Shown here in pieces: positions 51,196 to 60,513 of a stretch of DNA of 61,896 bases; position 1 is the first letter of the stretch; every line of letters begins with the position of its first letter. Origin of the DNA: Mucilaginibacter sp. L196 (GTDB lineage: Bacteria > Bacteroidota > Bacteroidia > Sphingobacteriales > Sphingobacteriaceae). The stretch covers positions 1 to 61,896 of the forward strand of contig NZ_LMUO01000003.1 in the NCBI RefSeq assembly GCF_009765905.1, written 5' to 3'. The notes beneath the pieces are model-generated. The model made no database searches. It saw nothing but the letters and a program-made list of their open reading frames with translations, and was not told the origin of the DNA. The position numbers were made by a program, and so were the translations under genes.

Positions 51196-51275
51196 GAACC
51201 AGGATTTAACAGATTTTATTGATTTACAGGATGCTTATATCTTGCAATTCAATAAAATCTGTTAAATCCTGGTTC
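51196..51275. repeat. 27-bp-arm inverted repeat
   Basis: Arms 51196-51222 and 51249-51275 are perfect complements (left arm begins GAACCAGGATTTAACAGATT), with a 26-nt loop. This AATCTGTTAAATCCTGGTT motif is a common dispersed intergenic repeat. Its right end supplies the last codons and stop of the leftward BstA-like gene. Confidence 0.9.
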
Positions 51276-51789
51276 TTATCGTTTCTGTTATATGCGCCAA
51301 ATGATGCCTCCCGTGCCAGGCATATAAACCAAGCGCACGTTTAAGCGATATGGTTTGGCCCGATTCAGGATTAGTAAAAGTACGGCTCCACTCATTTTCG
51401 GTGAAGCTTTCCAGCAGGTTAACCCAATGGATATGTACCCCTTCCAAAATCCTTAATGAGGATTCTACCGGTAATCGATAATCGGGTTGTAATGCCCAGT
51501 AAGCTTCTTCGTAAGGTTTTATGGTAGGGTTATCTTCGGTCAATGCCAATTTAAATCGCACAATAGAGTTCATGTGGCTATCCGCTACGTGGTGTACCAC
51601 TTGCCTTAAAGTCCAGCCGCCGGTGCGGTACGGGGTATCCAATTGCTTATCATTTAAACTGATAATAGCCTGGCGCATTTGGCCCGGCAACATTTTAATT
51701 TCGTTTATCCAATACCTGATGTCGTCATCAGTATATGATGCCGGTGGCGTGAATTTCCCCACTGGGTATTTCATTTGTTCGTCTGTCAT
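51262..51789 (-). CDS. DinB-family thiol transferase, BstA/YfiT-like
   Basis: 175 residues. DinB four-helix pattern: WTLRQVVHHVADSHMNSIVRFK (first His ligands), and the C-terminal LYAWHGRHHLAHI with the His pair. The N-terminal LSLNDKQLDTPYRTGGW resembles the YfiT/BstA group. BstA conjugates bacillithiol to electrophiles. The last four residues (RTRI) and TAA come from the palindromic repeat, so the native C-terminus may have been altered. It lies 4 bp after the acetyltransferase gene on the same strand and is likely cotranscribed. Confidence 0.88.
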   Translation of the reverse strand: MTDEQMKYPVGKFTPPASYTDDDIRYWINEIKMLPGQMRQAIISLNDKQLDTPYRTGGWTLRQVVHHVADSHMNSIVRFKLALTEDNPTIKPYEEAYWALQPDYRLPVESSLRILEGVHIHWVNLLESFTENEWSRTFTNPESGQTISLKRALGLYAWHGRHHLAHITETIRTRI

Positions 51790-51793
51790 AGTT

Positions 51794-52318
51794 TTAGTTT
51801 ATATTTTTCTTTACAATACCGTAAATATGTTCGTCTAAAATTTCACCGTTCTTAAAGATATTATTTTTCAATATTCCTTCTTTTAAATAACCCGCCTTTT
51901 CCAATACACGCATAGACACAGGATTATTATCAAATACAACGGCGCGGATACTGATGATATCTAAATGTTTAAAAGCATAATCAGTAATAAGTTTTACAGC
52001 TTCAGTCACAATACCCTTTCCCCAATATTGTTCACTTACCCAATAACCTAAAAGCGGCGCTTTGGTATAAACATCAATCCTAAATTCAAGGCTTATTATC
52101 CCTATAACATCCTCGTTTATAGCTATTGCAAAACAGGTTATCGGATCCTGCCCTACTTTGCTATTAATAAAACTTTCGGCATCCTCAAGAGTATAGGGGA
52201 AGGGGAATCTATTAAACAAGAACCTACTGATGTTTGGGTTATTTGCATGCAATTGCAATGTAGGAGCATCGGCCAAATTAAGTTCACGAAGCGTAAAATC
52301 ATGTCTTTTTAGTTCCAT
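51794..52318 (-). CDS. GNAT-family N-acetyltransferase (RimJ/RimL type)
   Basis: 174 residues from ATG 52318, chosen because the fold begins with MELKRHDFTLRELNL. The acetyl-CoA loop and adjacent strands are visible (GYWVSEQYWGKGIVTEAVKLITDYAF, VFDNNPVSMRVLEKAGYLKEGIL). This group acetylates protein N-termini, ribosomal proteins or small amines; the acceptor cannot be assigned. It is upstream of the BstA-like gene (4 bp gap) and divergent from the S9 peptidase. Confidence 0.92.
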   Translation of the reverse strand: MELKRHDFTLRELNLADAPTLQLHANNPNISRFLFNRFPFPYTLEDAESFINSKVGQDPITCFAIAINEDVIGIISLEFRIDVYTKAPLLGYWVSEQYWGKGIVTEAVKLITDYAFKHLDIISIRAVVFDNNPVSMRVLEKAGYLKEGILKNNIFKNGEILDEHIYGIVKKNIN

Positions 52319-52400
52319 AACCGTAACATTGCAATTGTTAAAAATAACAATATTAGTTAAACTGCTATATTGCAAATTATATTACCTCATTATTCCTTCT

Positions 52401-54773
52401 ATGAAAAAACTTTTTACGCTACTATTCATAGCTGCCAGCATTAATACTTTTGCCCAAAAGTTAGACACGCTGACTATCGAAAAAATAATGCGCGACCCAA
52501 AGTGGATCGGCGTAGCACCATCCGACATTAAATGGAGCGACGATGGCAAAAAGATTTATTTTAAATGGAACCCCGACAATACTTTTAGGGATGAATTATA
52601 CGCCATCACCCCCTATAACCTCACCCCACAAAAAGTAAGTGATAAAGAACAACACGAAATAACACCCAATTACGGCAGTAAATGGAACCGGGCGCACACT
52701 TTAAAAGTTTACTCGTGTGGTGGCGACATCTACCTGGAGAACATAAAATCAGGCAAAAACATACAGCTTACCCGCACTACCGATAACGAAAACTCGCCAA
52801 CCTTTAATGCCGATGGAACCGAAGTTTTATTTATTAAAGCTGATAACCTGTACGCGCTAAAACTTAACGGCGGAGAGCTGATACAGCTAACCAATTTTGT
52901 AGCATCGGCCCAAAAGAATAAAACTAACGATGAAACCGAGCAGACAAAATGGCTAAAACAACAACAGCTTGAATTATTCGACATAATCAAATTGGATGAT
53001 AAAAATAAAAAGTTGGATGCTGAGGAAAAAAAGAAATTTCAACCTAAAAAGATAAAAGAACTGGTAACCGATGGTCGGGATATTGACAATGTGGAGCTCA
53101 GTCCGGACGGCAGGTATATTACTTATCGTTTAATCAAATCCGCGGATGATAAAAATACCATCGTACCAAATTACGTAACCGCAAGCGGTTATACGGAGGA
53201 CATACAAAACCGCACCAAGGTGGGCGGCCCTCAACCGGTTTGCGAATCATTTATTTATGATATGCAGCGTGATTCGGCTTACAGCATCAACACCAAAAAC
53301 ATTGTTGGCATAAAGGATCTGCCTGATTATGTAAAAGATTATCCTGCTGAATTAGCGGACCGCAACAAACTAAACGAAGACCGCAAAGTGGTTGTTAACG
53401 GCCCAATATGGAACGAAGATGGCAAGCACGCCATTGTGGTAGTGAATGCCATTGATAACAAAGACCGCTGGATCATGTCGCTGGATGTACAAAACGGCGC
53501 TTTATCGCTGCTCGACAGGCAGCATAACGATGCCTGGGTTGGCGGCGCACCGGGCATTGAAGATGATTGGTACTCTACCGGAAATATTGATTGGCTGGAT
53601 AATGATCATTTTTACTATCAGAGCGAAGCGAGCGGTTACAGCCATATTTACGTTTGCAACATTAATAATGGCGATAAAAAACAATTAACCAGCGGCAAAT
53701 GGGAGGTACAAAACCTGCAATTATCGCACGATAAAAAAACGTTCTACTTCAATGCTAACATTAACCATCCCGGCGATTACCAGTATTACCGTTTGGCGGT
53801 AAGCGGCGGCGAGCCGGTTAAATTAACTTCTATTAAAGGAGATAATGATGTATCGCTTTCACCTGATGAAAAATGGCTGGCAATAAGGTATTCGTACACC
53901 AACAAACCGTGGGAATTATATCTGCAAGCAAATAAACCCGGTGCAAAAGCAGTGCAGGTAACACGGTCAACCTCTGCGGAATTTAACTCTTATGCCTGGC
54001 GGGATGCACCTATCATCACTTTTAAAAACCGTTACGGCAGCGATGTTTATGCCCGGTTATATCTGCCTAAAAATCCCGATCCGGCTAAACCGGCAGTTAT
54101 TTTTGTGCATGGCGCGGGTTATCTACAAAACGAGATGTACGCATGGAGCTATTATTTCCGCGAAACAATGTTTAACAACATGCTGACTGATCAGGGTTAT
54201 ACCGTTTTAGATATTGATTATTCTGGCAGTGCTGGTTATGGTCGGGATTGGCGCACGGCCATCTATCGCCACATGGGTGGTAAGGATTTAAGCGACCAGG
54301 TAGATGGTGTTAAATATCTGGTTGATAATTATGGGGTAAACCCTAAACATGTGGGCATCTACGGCGGTTCATACGGTGGATTTATGACTTTAATGGCGAT
54401 GTTTACCGCACCTGATGTATTTAAATCAGGTGCCGCTATACGTTCCGTAACGGATTGGGCGCATTATAACCACGAGTATACCGCCGATATTCTAAATGAA
54501 CCTTATAACGATGAAAAAGCGTATCGTTTAAGTTCGCCAATTTATTTCGCGGATGGGTTGAAAGGAAACCTATTAATGCTGCATGGCATGGTGGATCAGA
54601 ATGTAAACTTTCAGGATATTGTTAGGCTTACTCAAAAATTGATCGAGTTACATAAAGAAAACTGGTGGCTGGCCCCATACCCGGTAGAAGATCATGCCTT
54701 TGAACAACCCAGTAGCTGGGCCGACGAATACAAGCGTATTTATAAGCTTTTCCAGGAAACGTTGAAGAATTAA
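52401..54773 (+). CDS. Exported S9-family prolyl oligopeptidase (DPP-like)
   Basis: 790 residues from ATG 52401, where a signal peptide (LFTLLFIAASINTFAQ) begins; an upstream in-frame start would lie inside the divergent gene. A beta-propeller of WD-like blades (about 40-540) is followed by an alpha/beta hydrolase domain with nucleophile Ser657 in GGSYGGFMT, an Asp in LHGMVDQNVNFQD and His in VEDHAFEQPSSW. The enzyme cleaves dipeptides or oligopeptides in the periplasm. A -7-like TATATTG lies near 52370-52377. A small lipoprotein gene follows 17 bp later. Confidence 0.93.
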   Translation: MKKLFTLLFIAASINTFAQKLDTLTIEKIMRDPKWIGVAPSDIKWSDDGKKIYFKWNPDNTFRDELYAITPYNLTPQKVSDKEQHEITPNYGSKWNRAHTLKVYSCGGDIYLENIKSGKNIQLTRTTDNENSPTFNADGTEVLFIKADNLYALKLNGGELIQLTNFVASAQKNKTNDETEQTKWLKQQQLELFDIIKLDDKNKKLDAEEKKKFQPKKIKELVTDGRDIDNVELSPDGRYITYRLIKSADDKNTIVPNYVTASGYTEDIQNRTKVGGPQPVCESFIYDMQRDSAYSINTKNIVGIKDLPDYVKDYPAELADRNKLNEDRKVVVNGPIWNEDGKHAIVVVNAIDNKDRWIMSLDVQNGALSLLDRQHNDAWVGGAPGIEDDWYSTGNIDWLDNDHFYYQSEASGYSHIYVCNINNGDKKQLTSGKWEVQNLQLSHDKKTFYFNANINHPGDYQYYRLAVSGGEPVKLTSIKGDNDVSLSPDEKWLAIRYSYTNKPWELYLQANKPGAKAVQVTRSTSAEFNSYAWRDAPIITFKNRYGSDVYARLYLPKNPDPAKPAVIFVHGAGYLQNEMYAWSYYFRETMFNNMLTDQGYTVLDIDYSGSAGYGRDWRTAIYRHMGGKDLSDQVDGVKYLVDNYGVNPKHVGIYGGSYGGFMTLMAMFTAPDVFKSGAAIRSVTDWAHYNHEYTADILNEPYNDEKAYRLSSPIYFADGLKGNLLMLHGMVDQNVNFQDIVRLTQKLIELHKENWWLAPYPVEDHAFEQPSSWADEYKRIYKLFQETLKN

Positions 54774-54790
54774 TATTTTGCTTATCCGGG

Positions 54791-55213
54791 ATGAAAAAAT
54801 CAATCTTCATAATCATATTATTAATGGCCTTTGGCTGTAGACATAAAAACAATGCGCCTGCAATTCAAATTAGGCTGATCGATAGTAATAAAACCCTGAA
54901 AATATCAGGCTTGGATTATGCCATTCTGCAAGACATTAACCGTGATACCACCATCAACGTATGGCAAAATTTAATACAGGTTTATCGCATGCCTGCCGAT
55001 ACGGATATGAAGGATTTCCAACCTATACAACCAGGCAAATACATGGTGCGCGATAGCGCGGTGGTTTTCATTCCGGATACCCCTTTTAAGGCTCATCAAA
55101 CTTATTTTATGCGCTATTATCATTACGATAAGGGCAGTACCGCCTGGGATTACATCAAAAACCACCAAAAACCGGGCAAAAAGCAATATCAGGACTTGAT
55201 TTTTAAGCAATAA
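54791..55213 (+). CDS. Lipoprotein of unknown function downstream of the S9 peptidase
   Basis: 140 residues with a lipoprotein signal (IIILLMAFGC, Cys at residue 16). The mature part is polar with an all-beta look, a KISGLDYAILQDINRDTTINVWQ segment and a Tyr/His-rich stretch (TYFMRYYHYDKGS). No family is recognised. It begins 17 bp after the peptidase stop, so the two are cotranscribed; a role with that peptidase is possible but unproven. Confidence 0.75.
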   Translation: MKKSIFIIILLMAFGCRHKNNAPAIQIRLIDSNKTLKISGLDYAILQDINRDTTINVWQNLIQVYRMPADTDMKDFQPIQPGKYMVRDSAVVFIPDTPFKAHQTYFMRYYHYDKGSTAWDYIKNHQKPGKKQYQDLIFKQ

Positions 55214-55217
55214 ACTA

Positions 55218-55248
55218 TTTGAAAATCAAATAATATACACTATATTTG
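55218..55248 (+). promoter_or_regulatory. Full consensus promoter TTTG-N19-TATATTTG of rimP-nusA-infB
   Basis: TTTG at 55218-55221, a 19-bp spacer and TATATTTG at 55241-55248: both halves match the Bacteroidota consensus. It starts just after the stop of the upstream lipoprotein and drives the translation/transcription operon. Confidence 0.8.
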
Positions 55249-55260
55249 CATTCAAATTAA

Positions 55261-55290
55261 ATGGAGGGGGCGCTGAGCCCCCTCTTTTAG
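55261..55290 (+). promoter_or_regulatory. Candidate attenuator hairpin with overlapping nine-codon reading frame
   Basis: Stem GAGGGGGC (55264-55271) pairs with GCCCCCTC (55277-55284) round loop GCTGA, followed by TTTTAG: a compact intrinsic terminator placed 13 bp after the -7 box and before rimP. The same bases also read as ATG ... TAG (55261-55290), a nine-residue frame that ends in the T-run. In E. coli the rimP-nusA-infB operon is autoregulated by NusA through leader attenuation; a similar role here is inference. Confidence 0.65.
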
Positions 55291-55318
55291 TTATCAATCA
55301 AAATTATCAAACCGGATA

Positions 55319-55789
55319 ATGAATATTGAAAATAAAGTAAAAGAACTGGTAGAAGAGAAGATAGCGGAGTTAAAACGCCCCGATTTGTTTTTGGTTGATG
55401 TAAAAATGCACGCCAACGGAAAACTGATCATATTAGTGGATGGCGACAACGGTATAGGTATTGCGGATTGTGCAGCCATAAGCCGTTACGTTGGTTTTAA
55501 GTTAGAAGAAGACAACGTAATCGAAGAAGCTTATAACTTAGAGGTTTCGTCGCCGGGGTTGGATACGCCACTTACATCAGTAAGGCAGTATACCAAAAAC
55601 ATAGGTCGCGACCTGGCTATAAAAATGGTTGATGGCGCAAAGCGCGAAGGCAAACTAACCGCCCTTGCGGAAGATGCCATAGTAATTGAAGAACAAATTA
55701 AACAAAAAGGGAAAAAAGCCGAAGTAATTGAAAGCGTTATCCCGATAGATAAAATAACAGAAACGAAGGTTTTAATATCATTCAAGTAA
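55319..55789 (+). CDS. rimP: Ribosome maturation factor RimP
   Basis: 156 residues, standard length, with the conserved VDGDNGIGIADCAAISRYV and the NLEVSSPGLDTPL motif that marks RimP. It assists 30S subunit assembly in the cytoplasm. First gene of the rimP-nusA-infB operon; nusA follows after 77 bp. Confidence 0.95.
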   Translation: MNIENKVKELVEEKIAELKRPDLFLVDVKMHANGKLIILVDGDNGIGIADCAAISRYVGFKLEEDNVIEEAYNLEVSSPGLDTPLTSVRQYTKNIGRDLAIKMVDGAKREGKLTALAEDAIVIEEQIKQKGKKAEVIESVIPIDKITETKVLISFK

Positions 55790-55866
55790 GGAACCATCAT
55801 GAGCGGCCACTTAAACAAGCTCATGATAGCTTCATTACCATTGAAAAAAAAACAATTTAATGAAAA

Positions 55867-57102
55867 ATGAGCAATATTAATTTAATTGATTCTTTTCAGG
55901 AATTTAAAGATTTCAAAAACATCGATCGTCCAACTATGATGAGCGTTCTTGAGGACGTTTTCAGAAGCATGATCCGTAAAAAGTATGGCAATGATGAAAA
56001 TTGCGATGTAATTGTAAACACAGATAATGGTGACCTTGAAATTTGGCGCACACGTGTGGTTATGGAAGACGGGTTTAGTGAGGATGATGACCTGGAAATT
56101 GAATTAGCGGAAGCGAAAACGCTTGACCCGGATTTAGAAGTGGGTGATGAGTACATTGAACAGATCACTTTAGAAAGCTTTGGCCGCCGCGCTATTTTAG
56201 CAGCACGCCAAACATTGGTTTCTAAAATCCTGGAACTGGAGAAAGACGAAATATTCAAAAAATATAAAGATCGCGTAGGCGAAATTGTAACCGGCGAAGT
56301 TTACCAGGTTTGGAAAAAAGAAACTTTGGTGCTTGATGATGAAGGTAACGAGTTATTATTACCTAAAACTGAGCAGATACCTGCCGATTACTTCAAAAAA
56401 GGTGATAGCGTAAAAGCGGTAGTATCAAAGGTTGATATGATGAATAGCAACCCTAAGATCATCATCTCACGTACTGCTCCTGAGTTTTTACAACGTTTGT
56501 TCGAGCAGGAAGTACCAGAAATTTTCGATGGCTTAATCACTATCAAGAAAATTGTACGCGAACCGGGCGAACGCGCTAAGGTAGCTGTAGAATCATATGA
56601 CGACCGTATTGACCCGGTTGGTGCTTGCGTTGGTATGAAAGGATCACGTATACATGGTATCGTTCGGGAGTTGAAGAACGAGAACATTGATGTGATAAAC
56701 TACACCAACAATTTACAGTTATATATACAACGTGCTTTATCGCCGGCTAAAATCACATCTATTAAGTTAGATGATGAGAAAAAAACTGCCGCAGTTTATT
56801 TAAAACCCGACCAGGTATCATTAGCAATCGGTCGTGGTGGGCATAACATTAAACTGGCAGGTAAATTAACAGGTTATGAAATTGATGTTTACCGTGAGGC
56901 TGACGAACAGGATGAGGATGTGGACATCGAAGAATTTTCAGACGAGATTGACAGCTGGATTTTGGACGAATTTAAACGCATTGGTTTAGATACGGCAAAA
57001 TCAGTACTGGCATTAACAGTGGGCGAATTGGTGAAACGTACCGATTTAGAAGAAGAAACTGTTAAGGAAGTATTATCAATACTGCAAGCGGAGTTTGAAT
57101 AA
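55867..57102 (+). CDS. nusA: Transcription termination/antitermination factor NusA
   Basis: 411 residues. An N-terminal RNA polymerase-binding domain (RPTMMSVLEDVFRSMIRKKYG), an S1 domain (VGEIVTGEVYQVWKKETLVLDDEGNELLLP), two KH domains (VGACVGMKGSRIHGIVRELKNENIDVI and AIGRGGHNIKLAGKLTGYEIDVY) and a short helical C-terminus. It lacks the C-terminal acidic repeats of E. coli NusA, as usual outside the gamma-proteobacteria. Second gene of the operon; infB follows after 61 bp. Confidence 0.97.
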   Translation: MSNINLIDSFQEFKDFKNIDRPTMMSVLEDVFRSMIRKKYGNDENCDVIVNTDNGDLEIWRTRVVMEDGFSEDDDLEIELAEAKTLDPDLEVGDEYIEQITLESFGRRAILAARQTLVSKILELEKDEIFKKYKDRVGEIVTGEVYQVWKKETLVLDDEGNELLLPKTEQIPADYFKKGDSVKAVVSKVDMMNSNPKIIISRTAPEFLQRLFEQEVPEIFDGLITIKKIVREPGERAKVAVESYDDRIDPVGACVGMKGSRIHGIVRELKNENIDVINYTNNLQLYIQRALSPAKITSIKLDDEKKTAAVYLKPDQVSLAIGRGGHNIKLAGKLTGYEIDVYREADEQDEDVDIEEFSDEIDSWILDEFKRIGLDTAKSVLALTVGELVKRTDLEEETVKEVLSILQAEFE

Positions 57103-57163
57103 AGGTGATAACCAAAATTAAAATCGTATTTTTGCAAATAAATAAGGGAAGAAAAATTAATAA

Positions 57164-60100
57164 ATGTCAGAAGACAAATCTATAAAGTTATTTAAAGCAG
57201 TAAAAGAGCTGAACATTGGTATGGGTACCATTGTCGATTTTTTGGCTAAAAAAGGTTACAAGGTTGAGAAACAACCTATGGCTAAGCTGGACAACGACAT
57301 GTACAATGCTTTGTTAAAAGAATTTGCTTTTGATAAGAGCATTAAGGAAGAAGCCAAGCAGATCAATATTGGTAAAATTAGGAAGGATGAGCCTGAACAG
57401 GCCAAGCCTGCTGATTTCCGTCGTTCACGTGATTTTGAGAATGAAGAAATTCTGATCAAAAACGCGGGTAACTACGCGCCTCAGCAAGCCGAAAAATCAA
57501 AACCGGAACCCGAAGTTAAAAAGGCAGAAGAGCAGCAAGCTCCTACTTTACCGGGTGTAAAAGTTGTTGGCAGCATCAACCTTAATGATCTGAACGCTAA
57601 ACCACAATTTGGCGATAAAAAAGAAACACCTGAGGTTAAACAGGAAGAAGCCCCCGCGCCGCAACCTGAACCAAAGAAAGAAGAAATAAAACCTGAGCCG
57701 GTTGCTGAGGTGAAGAAGGAATTAGTTCCTGTAGCACCAAAAGTTGAAATCCCGGTTGTGGAAACACCGAAGGTTGAAGCTCCTGTAGTTGTTGAAGCCC
57801 CAAAAGCTGAAGCTCCTGCTGTAGTTGCACCTCCAGTTACTCCGCCTGTAGCACCAGCACCGGTTGTTGCGGCCGAACCTGTTACTCCAACCCCTCCTGC
57901 TGCTGAAGAGCCTCAGGAAACTGAAGTAATACGCGCCAAAGCAGAACGCCTTACCGGGCCGAACATTATTGGTAAGATACAATTGCCGGATGCGCAAAAA
58001 CGTAACCCTGTTGCATCTTCATCAAATAACAGTGCCGACCAGAAGCGTAAACGCAAGCGTAAAGACAGCCAGGGCGGAAATCATCAGCATGGTGGTGGTA
58101 ATGGTGGTGGAAACCAGCAAAACCAGGCGCCTATTACACCATCAGGACCAGTTAATCCAAACCGTCCGGATTTCAGGAACAGGGGAAATAATCCTCCTGC
58201 TGCCGGTGGCGGACAAGGTGGTGGTGGTAACCGACCTGATTTTAGAGGTAATAGAAATACTACGCCTCATCATAACTCAGGGCCTAAGGAAGAACCATCA
58301 GAAAAAGATATACAAGACCAGATTAAGGCTACACTTGCCCGTTTAAGCGGCGCAGGTAAGTCAGGTAAATTTGCACAGCGCGCTAAATTCCGTCGTCAAA
58401 AACGTGATGATGTTGCCGCTACTGCTGAAGAACTGGCATTAGAGCAGGAATCACAATCGAAAATATTAAAGGCAACCGAATTTGTTACAGCTAATGAGCT
58501 GGCATCAATGATGGATGTACCGGTAACACAGATCATCTCAACTTGTATGAGTTTGGGTATGTTCGTATCCATCAACCAAAGGCTTGATGCGGAAACGCTG
58601 GCTATTGTGGCTGATGAGTTTGGTTACCAAATAGAGTTTGTTAAACCACAGGATGAAGAGGGAAGCCTTGACCAGCCTGATGATCCAGCTGACTTAGTAC
58701 CGCGCGCTCCAATTGTGACCATCATGGGCCACGTTGACCACGGTAAAACATCATTACTGGATTTTATACGCAAAACAAACGTTATAGGTGGCGAAGCAGG
58801 TGGTATCACCCAGCACATTGGCGCTTATGAGGTAACATTGCCTGACGATAAAGGAAAGATCACTTTCTTAGATACACCGGGTCACGAGGCGTTTACCGCT
58901 ATGCGTGCCAGGGGTGCCCAGGTAACCGATATTGTAATTATAGTTATTGCTGCTGATGACAGCGTGATGCCGCAAACCCGCGAGGCCATAAACCACGCGC
59001 AGGCTGCAGGTGCACCAATCATCTTCGCATTCAATAAAATTGACAGGCCGGGCGCTAACGCGGACAGAATCCGTGAGCAACTATCTGCCATGAATATTTT
59101 GGTTGAAGAATGGGGTGGTAAATATCAAACCCAGGAAATATCAGCCAAAACAGGCTTAAACATTGAGTTGTTATTAGAGAAAGTATTACTGGAAGCAGAA
59201 TTACTTGAACTAAAAGCTAACCCTAATAAAAGAGCCGTTGGTACCGTTATTGAAGCTGCTTTGGATAAAGGCCGTGGTATTGTTACCACCATATTGGTAC
59301 AGGCAGGCCGCTTAAAAGTAGGCGACCCGATATTAGCCGGTTGTTACAGCGGTCGTGTTAAAGCATTAACTAACGAACGTGGCCAAAGGGTTGAATCTGC
59401 AGGGCCATCAACACCGGTACAGGTGTTAGGTATGCAAGGCGCGCCTACAGCGGGTGATAAATTCAACGTACTGGAAAGTGAAGTTGAAGCTCGTGAAATC
59501 GCGAACAAACGTTTACAGTTACAGCGCGAACAAGGCTTACGTACACAGAAACACATCACACTTGATGAAATCGGCCGCCGTTTGGCAGTTGGTAACTTTA
59601 AGGAACTTAACATTATTGTTAAAGGTGACGTGGATGGTTCAATTGAAGCATTATCCGATTCATTGCTGAAGCTATCTACCGAGCAGATACAGGTAAATAT
59701 CATATCGAAAGCAGTTGGTCAGATCTCAGAATCCGACGTATTGCTGGCATCTGCATCAGACGCGATCATCATTGGTTTCCAGGTAAGGCCGTCAGGCAGT
59801 GCGCGTAAACTTGCTGAAGCTGAGCAGATAGACATCAGGTTATACTCTATTATTTATGATGCCATAAATGAGATAAAAGCCGCGATGGAAGGTATGCTTG
59901 CTCCAACCTTTGAAGAGAAAATTGTTGCTAACGTTGAAATACGTGAAACATTCAAAATTAGCAAGGTTGGTACAATTGCAGGTTGTATGGTACTGGATGG
60001 TAAAATTACCCGTAACAGCAAAATACGTATCATTCGCGAAGGTGTTGTAATATATACCGGTGAATTAGCTTCGTTAAAACGCTTTAAGGATGATGTTAAA

Positions 60101-60211
60101 GAAGTTACCGCGAACTACGAATGCGGTTTGAACATACAAAACTTTAACAACATTGAAGTTGGTGATATAGTTGAAGCTTACGAAAACGTAGAGGTTAAAA
60201 GGAAACTGTAA
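57164..60211 (+). CDS. infB: Translation initiation factor IF-2
   Basis: 1015 residues. A long N-terminal part (about 1-510) begins with the IF2_N helix ([28 protein letters not shown]), continues with a Pro/Val/Ala/Glu-rich linker and Gly/Asn/Arg-rich stretches, and ends with a second IF2_N domain. The GTPase domain carries P-loop [14 protein letters not shown], switch [11 protein letters not shown] and NKID, and is followed by IF2 domains II-IV. It brings initiator tRNA to the 30S. The TATTTTTG at 57127-57134 is -7-like but no -33 matches, so an internal promoter is uncertain. Confidence 0.97.
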   Translation: MSEDKSIKLFKAVKELNIGMGTIVDFLAKKGYKVEKQPMAKLDNDMYNALLKEFAFDKSIKEEAKQINIGKIRKDEPEQAKPADFRRSRDFENEEILIKNAGNYAPQQAEKSKPEPEVKKAEEQQAPTLPGVKVVGSINLNDLNAKPQFGDKKETPEVKQEEAPAPQPEPKKEEIKPEPVAEVKKELVPVAPKVEIPVVETPKVEAPVVVEAPKAEAPAVVAPPVTPPVAPAPVVAAEPVTPTPPAAEEPQETEVIRAKAERLTGPNIIGKIQLPDAQKRNPVASSSNNSADQKRKRKRKDSQGGNHQHGGGNGGGNQQNQAPITPSGPVNPNRPDFRNRGNNPPAAGGGQGGGGNRPDFRGNRNTTPHHNSGPKEEPSEKDIQDQIKATLARLSGAGKSGKFAQRAKFRRQKRDDVAATAEELALEQESQSKILKATEFVTANELASMMDVPVTQIISTCMSLGMFVSINQRLDAETLAIVADEFGYQIEFVKPQDEEGSLDQPDDPADLVPRAPIVTIMGHVDHGKTSLLDFIRKTNVIGGEAGGITQHIGAYEVTLPDDKGKITFLDTPGHEAFTAMRARGAQVTDIVIIVIAADDSVMPQTREAINHAQAAGAPIIFAFNKIDRPGANADRIREQLSAMNILVEEWGGKYQTQEISAKTGLNIELLLEKVLLEAELLELKANPNKRAVGTVIEAALDKGRGIVTTILVQAGRLKVGDPILAGCYSGRVKALTNERGQRVESAGPSTPVQVLGMQGAPTAGDKFNVLESEVEAREIANKRLQLQREQGLRTQKHITLDEIGRRLAVGNFKELNIIVKGDVDGSIEALSDSLLKLSTEQIQVNIISKAVGQISESDVLLASASDAIIIGFQVRPSGSARKLAEAEQIDIRLYSIIYDAINEIKAAMEGMLAPTFEEKIVANVEIRETFKISKVGTIAGCMVLDGKITRNSKIRIIREGVVIYTGELASLKRFKDDVKEVTANYECGLNIQNFNNIEVGDIVEAYENVEVKRKL

Positions 60212-60235
60212 TTAGTTACCATAACCAACATAAAT

Positions 60236-60269
60236 AAAAAAGGCTGCTTCCTAATGGAGCAGCCTTTTT
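60236..60269 (+). terminator. Terminator of the rimP-nusA-infB operon
   Basis: AAAAAGGCTGCT and AGCAGCCTTTTT arms around a 9-nt loop, then C. The A-run also makes it usable from the opposite side for the small leftward gene. Confidence 0.9.
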
Positions 60270-60303
60270 CTTTGCAGCAAAGCTTGTATCACAAGCAAAG
60301 CTA

Positions 60304-60420
60304 TTACCTTCTGTGGTAGTGATGACGACGGTGATGGTGATGATGCACACCTGCTGCACTTACTGCTGTATAGCTAAATAAAGCTATCATCGCAACGGCT
60401 AATACTTTTACGATTTTCAT
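60304..60420 (-). CDS. 38-residue exported His/Arg-rich micropeptide
   Basis: The frame encodes MKIVKVLAVAMIALFSYTA, a signal peptide cleaved near VSA, and then an 18-residue mature part that starts AAGV and consists of five consecutive His residues, then Arg, His, Tyr and Arg. It is too short for most gene finders. A -7 box is not clear. The His cluster could bind nickel, zinc or copper; that is inference. Homologous small His-rich exported peptides are seen in Sphingobacteriaceae genomes to my knowledge, but I cannot name a family. Confidence 0.7.
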   Translation of the reverse strand: MKIVKVLAVAMIALFSYTAVSAAGVHHHHHRRHHYHRR

Positions 60421-60513
60421 AATATTGATTTTTGTTGTTTATAACATCATAAATATAAATGGTATAAATTGATTTTTGATTTATATTCACACAAATATTA
60501 CAAACAATTTTGG

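Noticed and set aside
57127..57134. Internal infB promoter (TATTTTTG)
   Set aside because: The -7 box matches but no -33 element lies at 18-21 bp, and infB fits as the third gene of the rimP operon; left only as a note.
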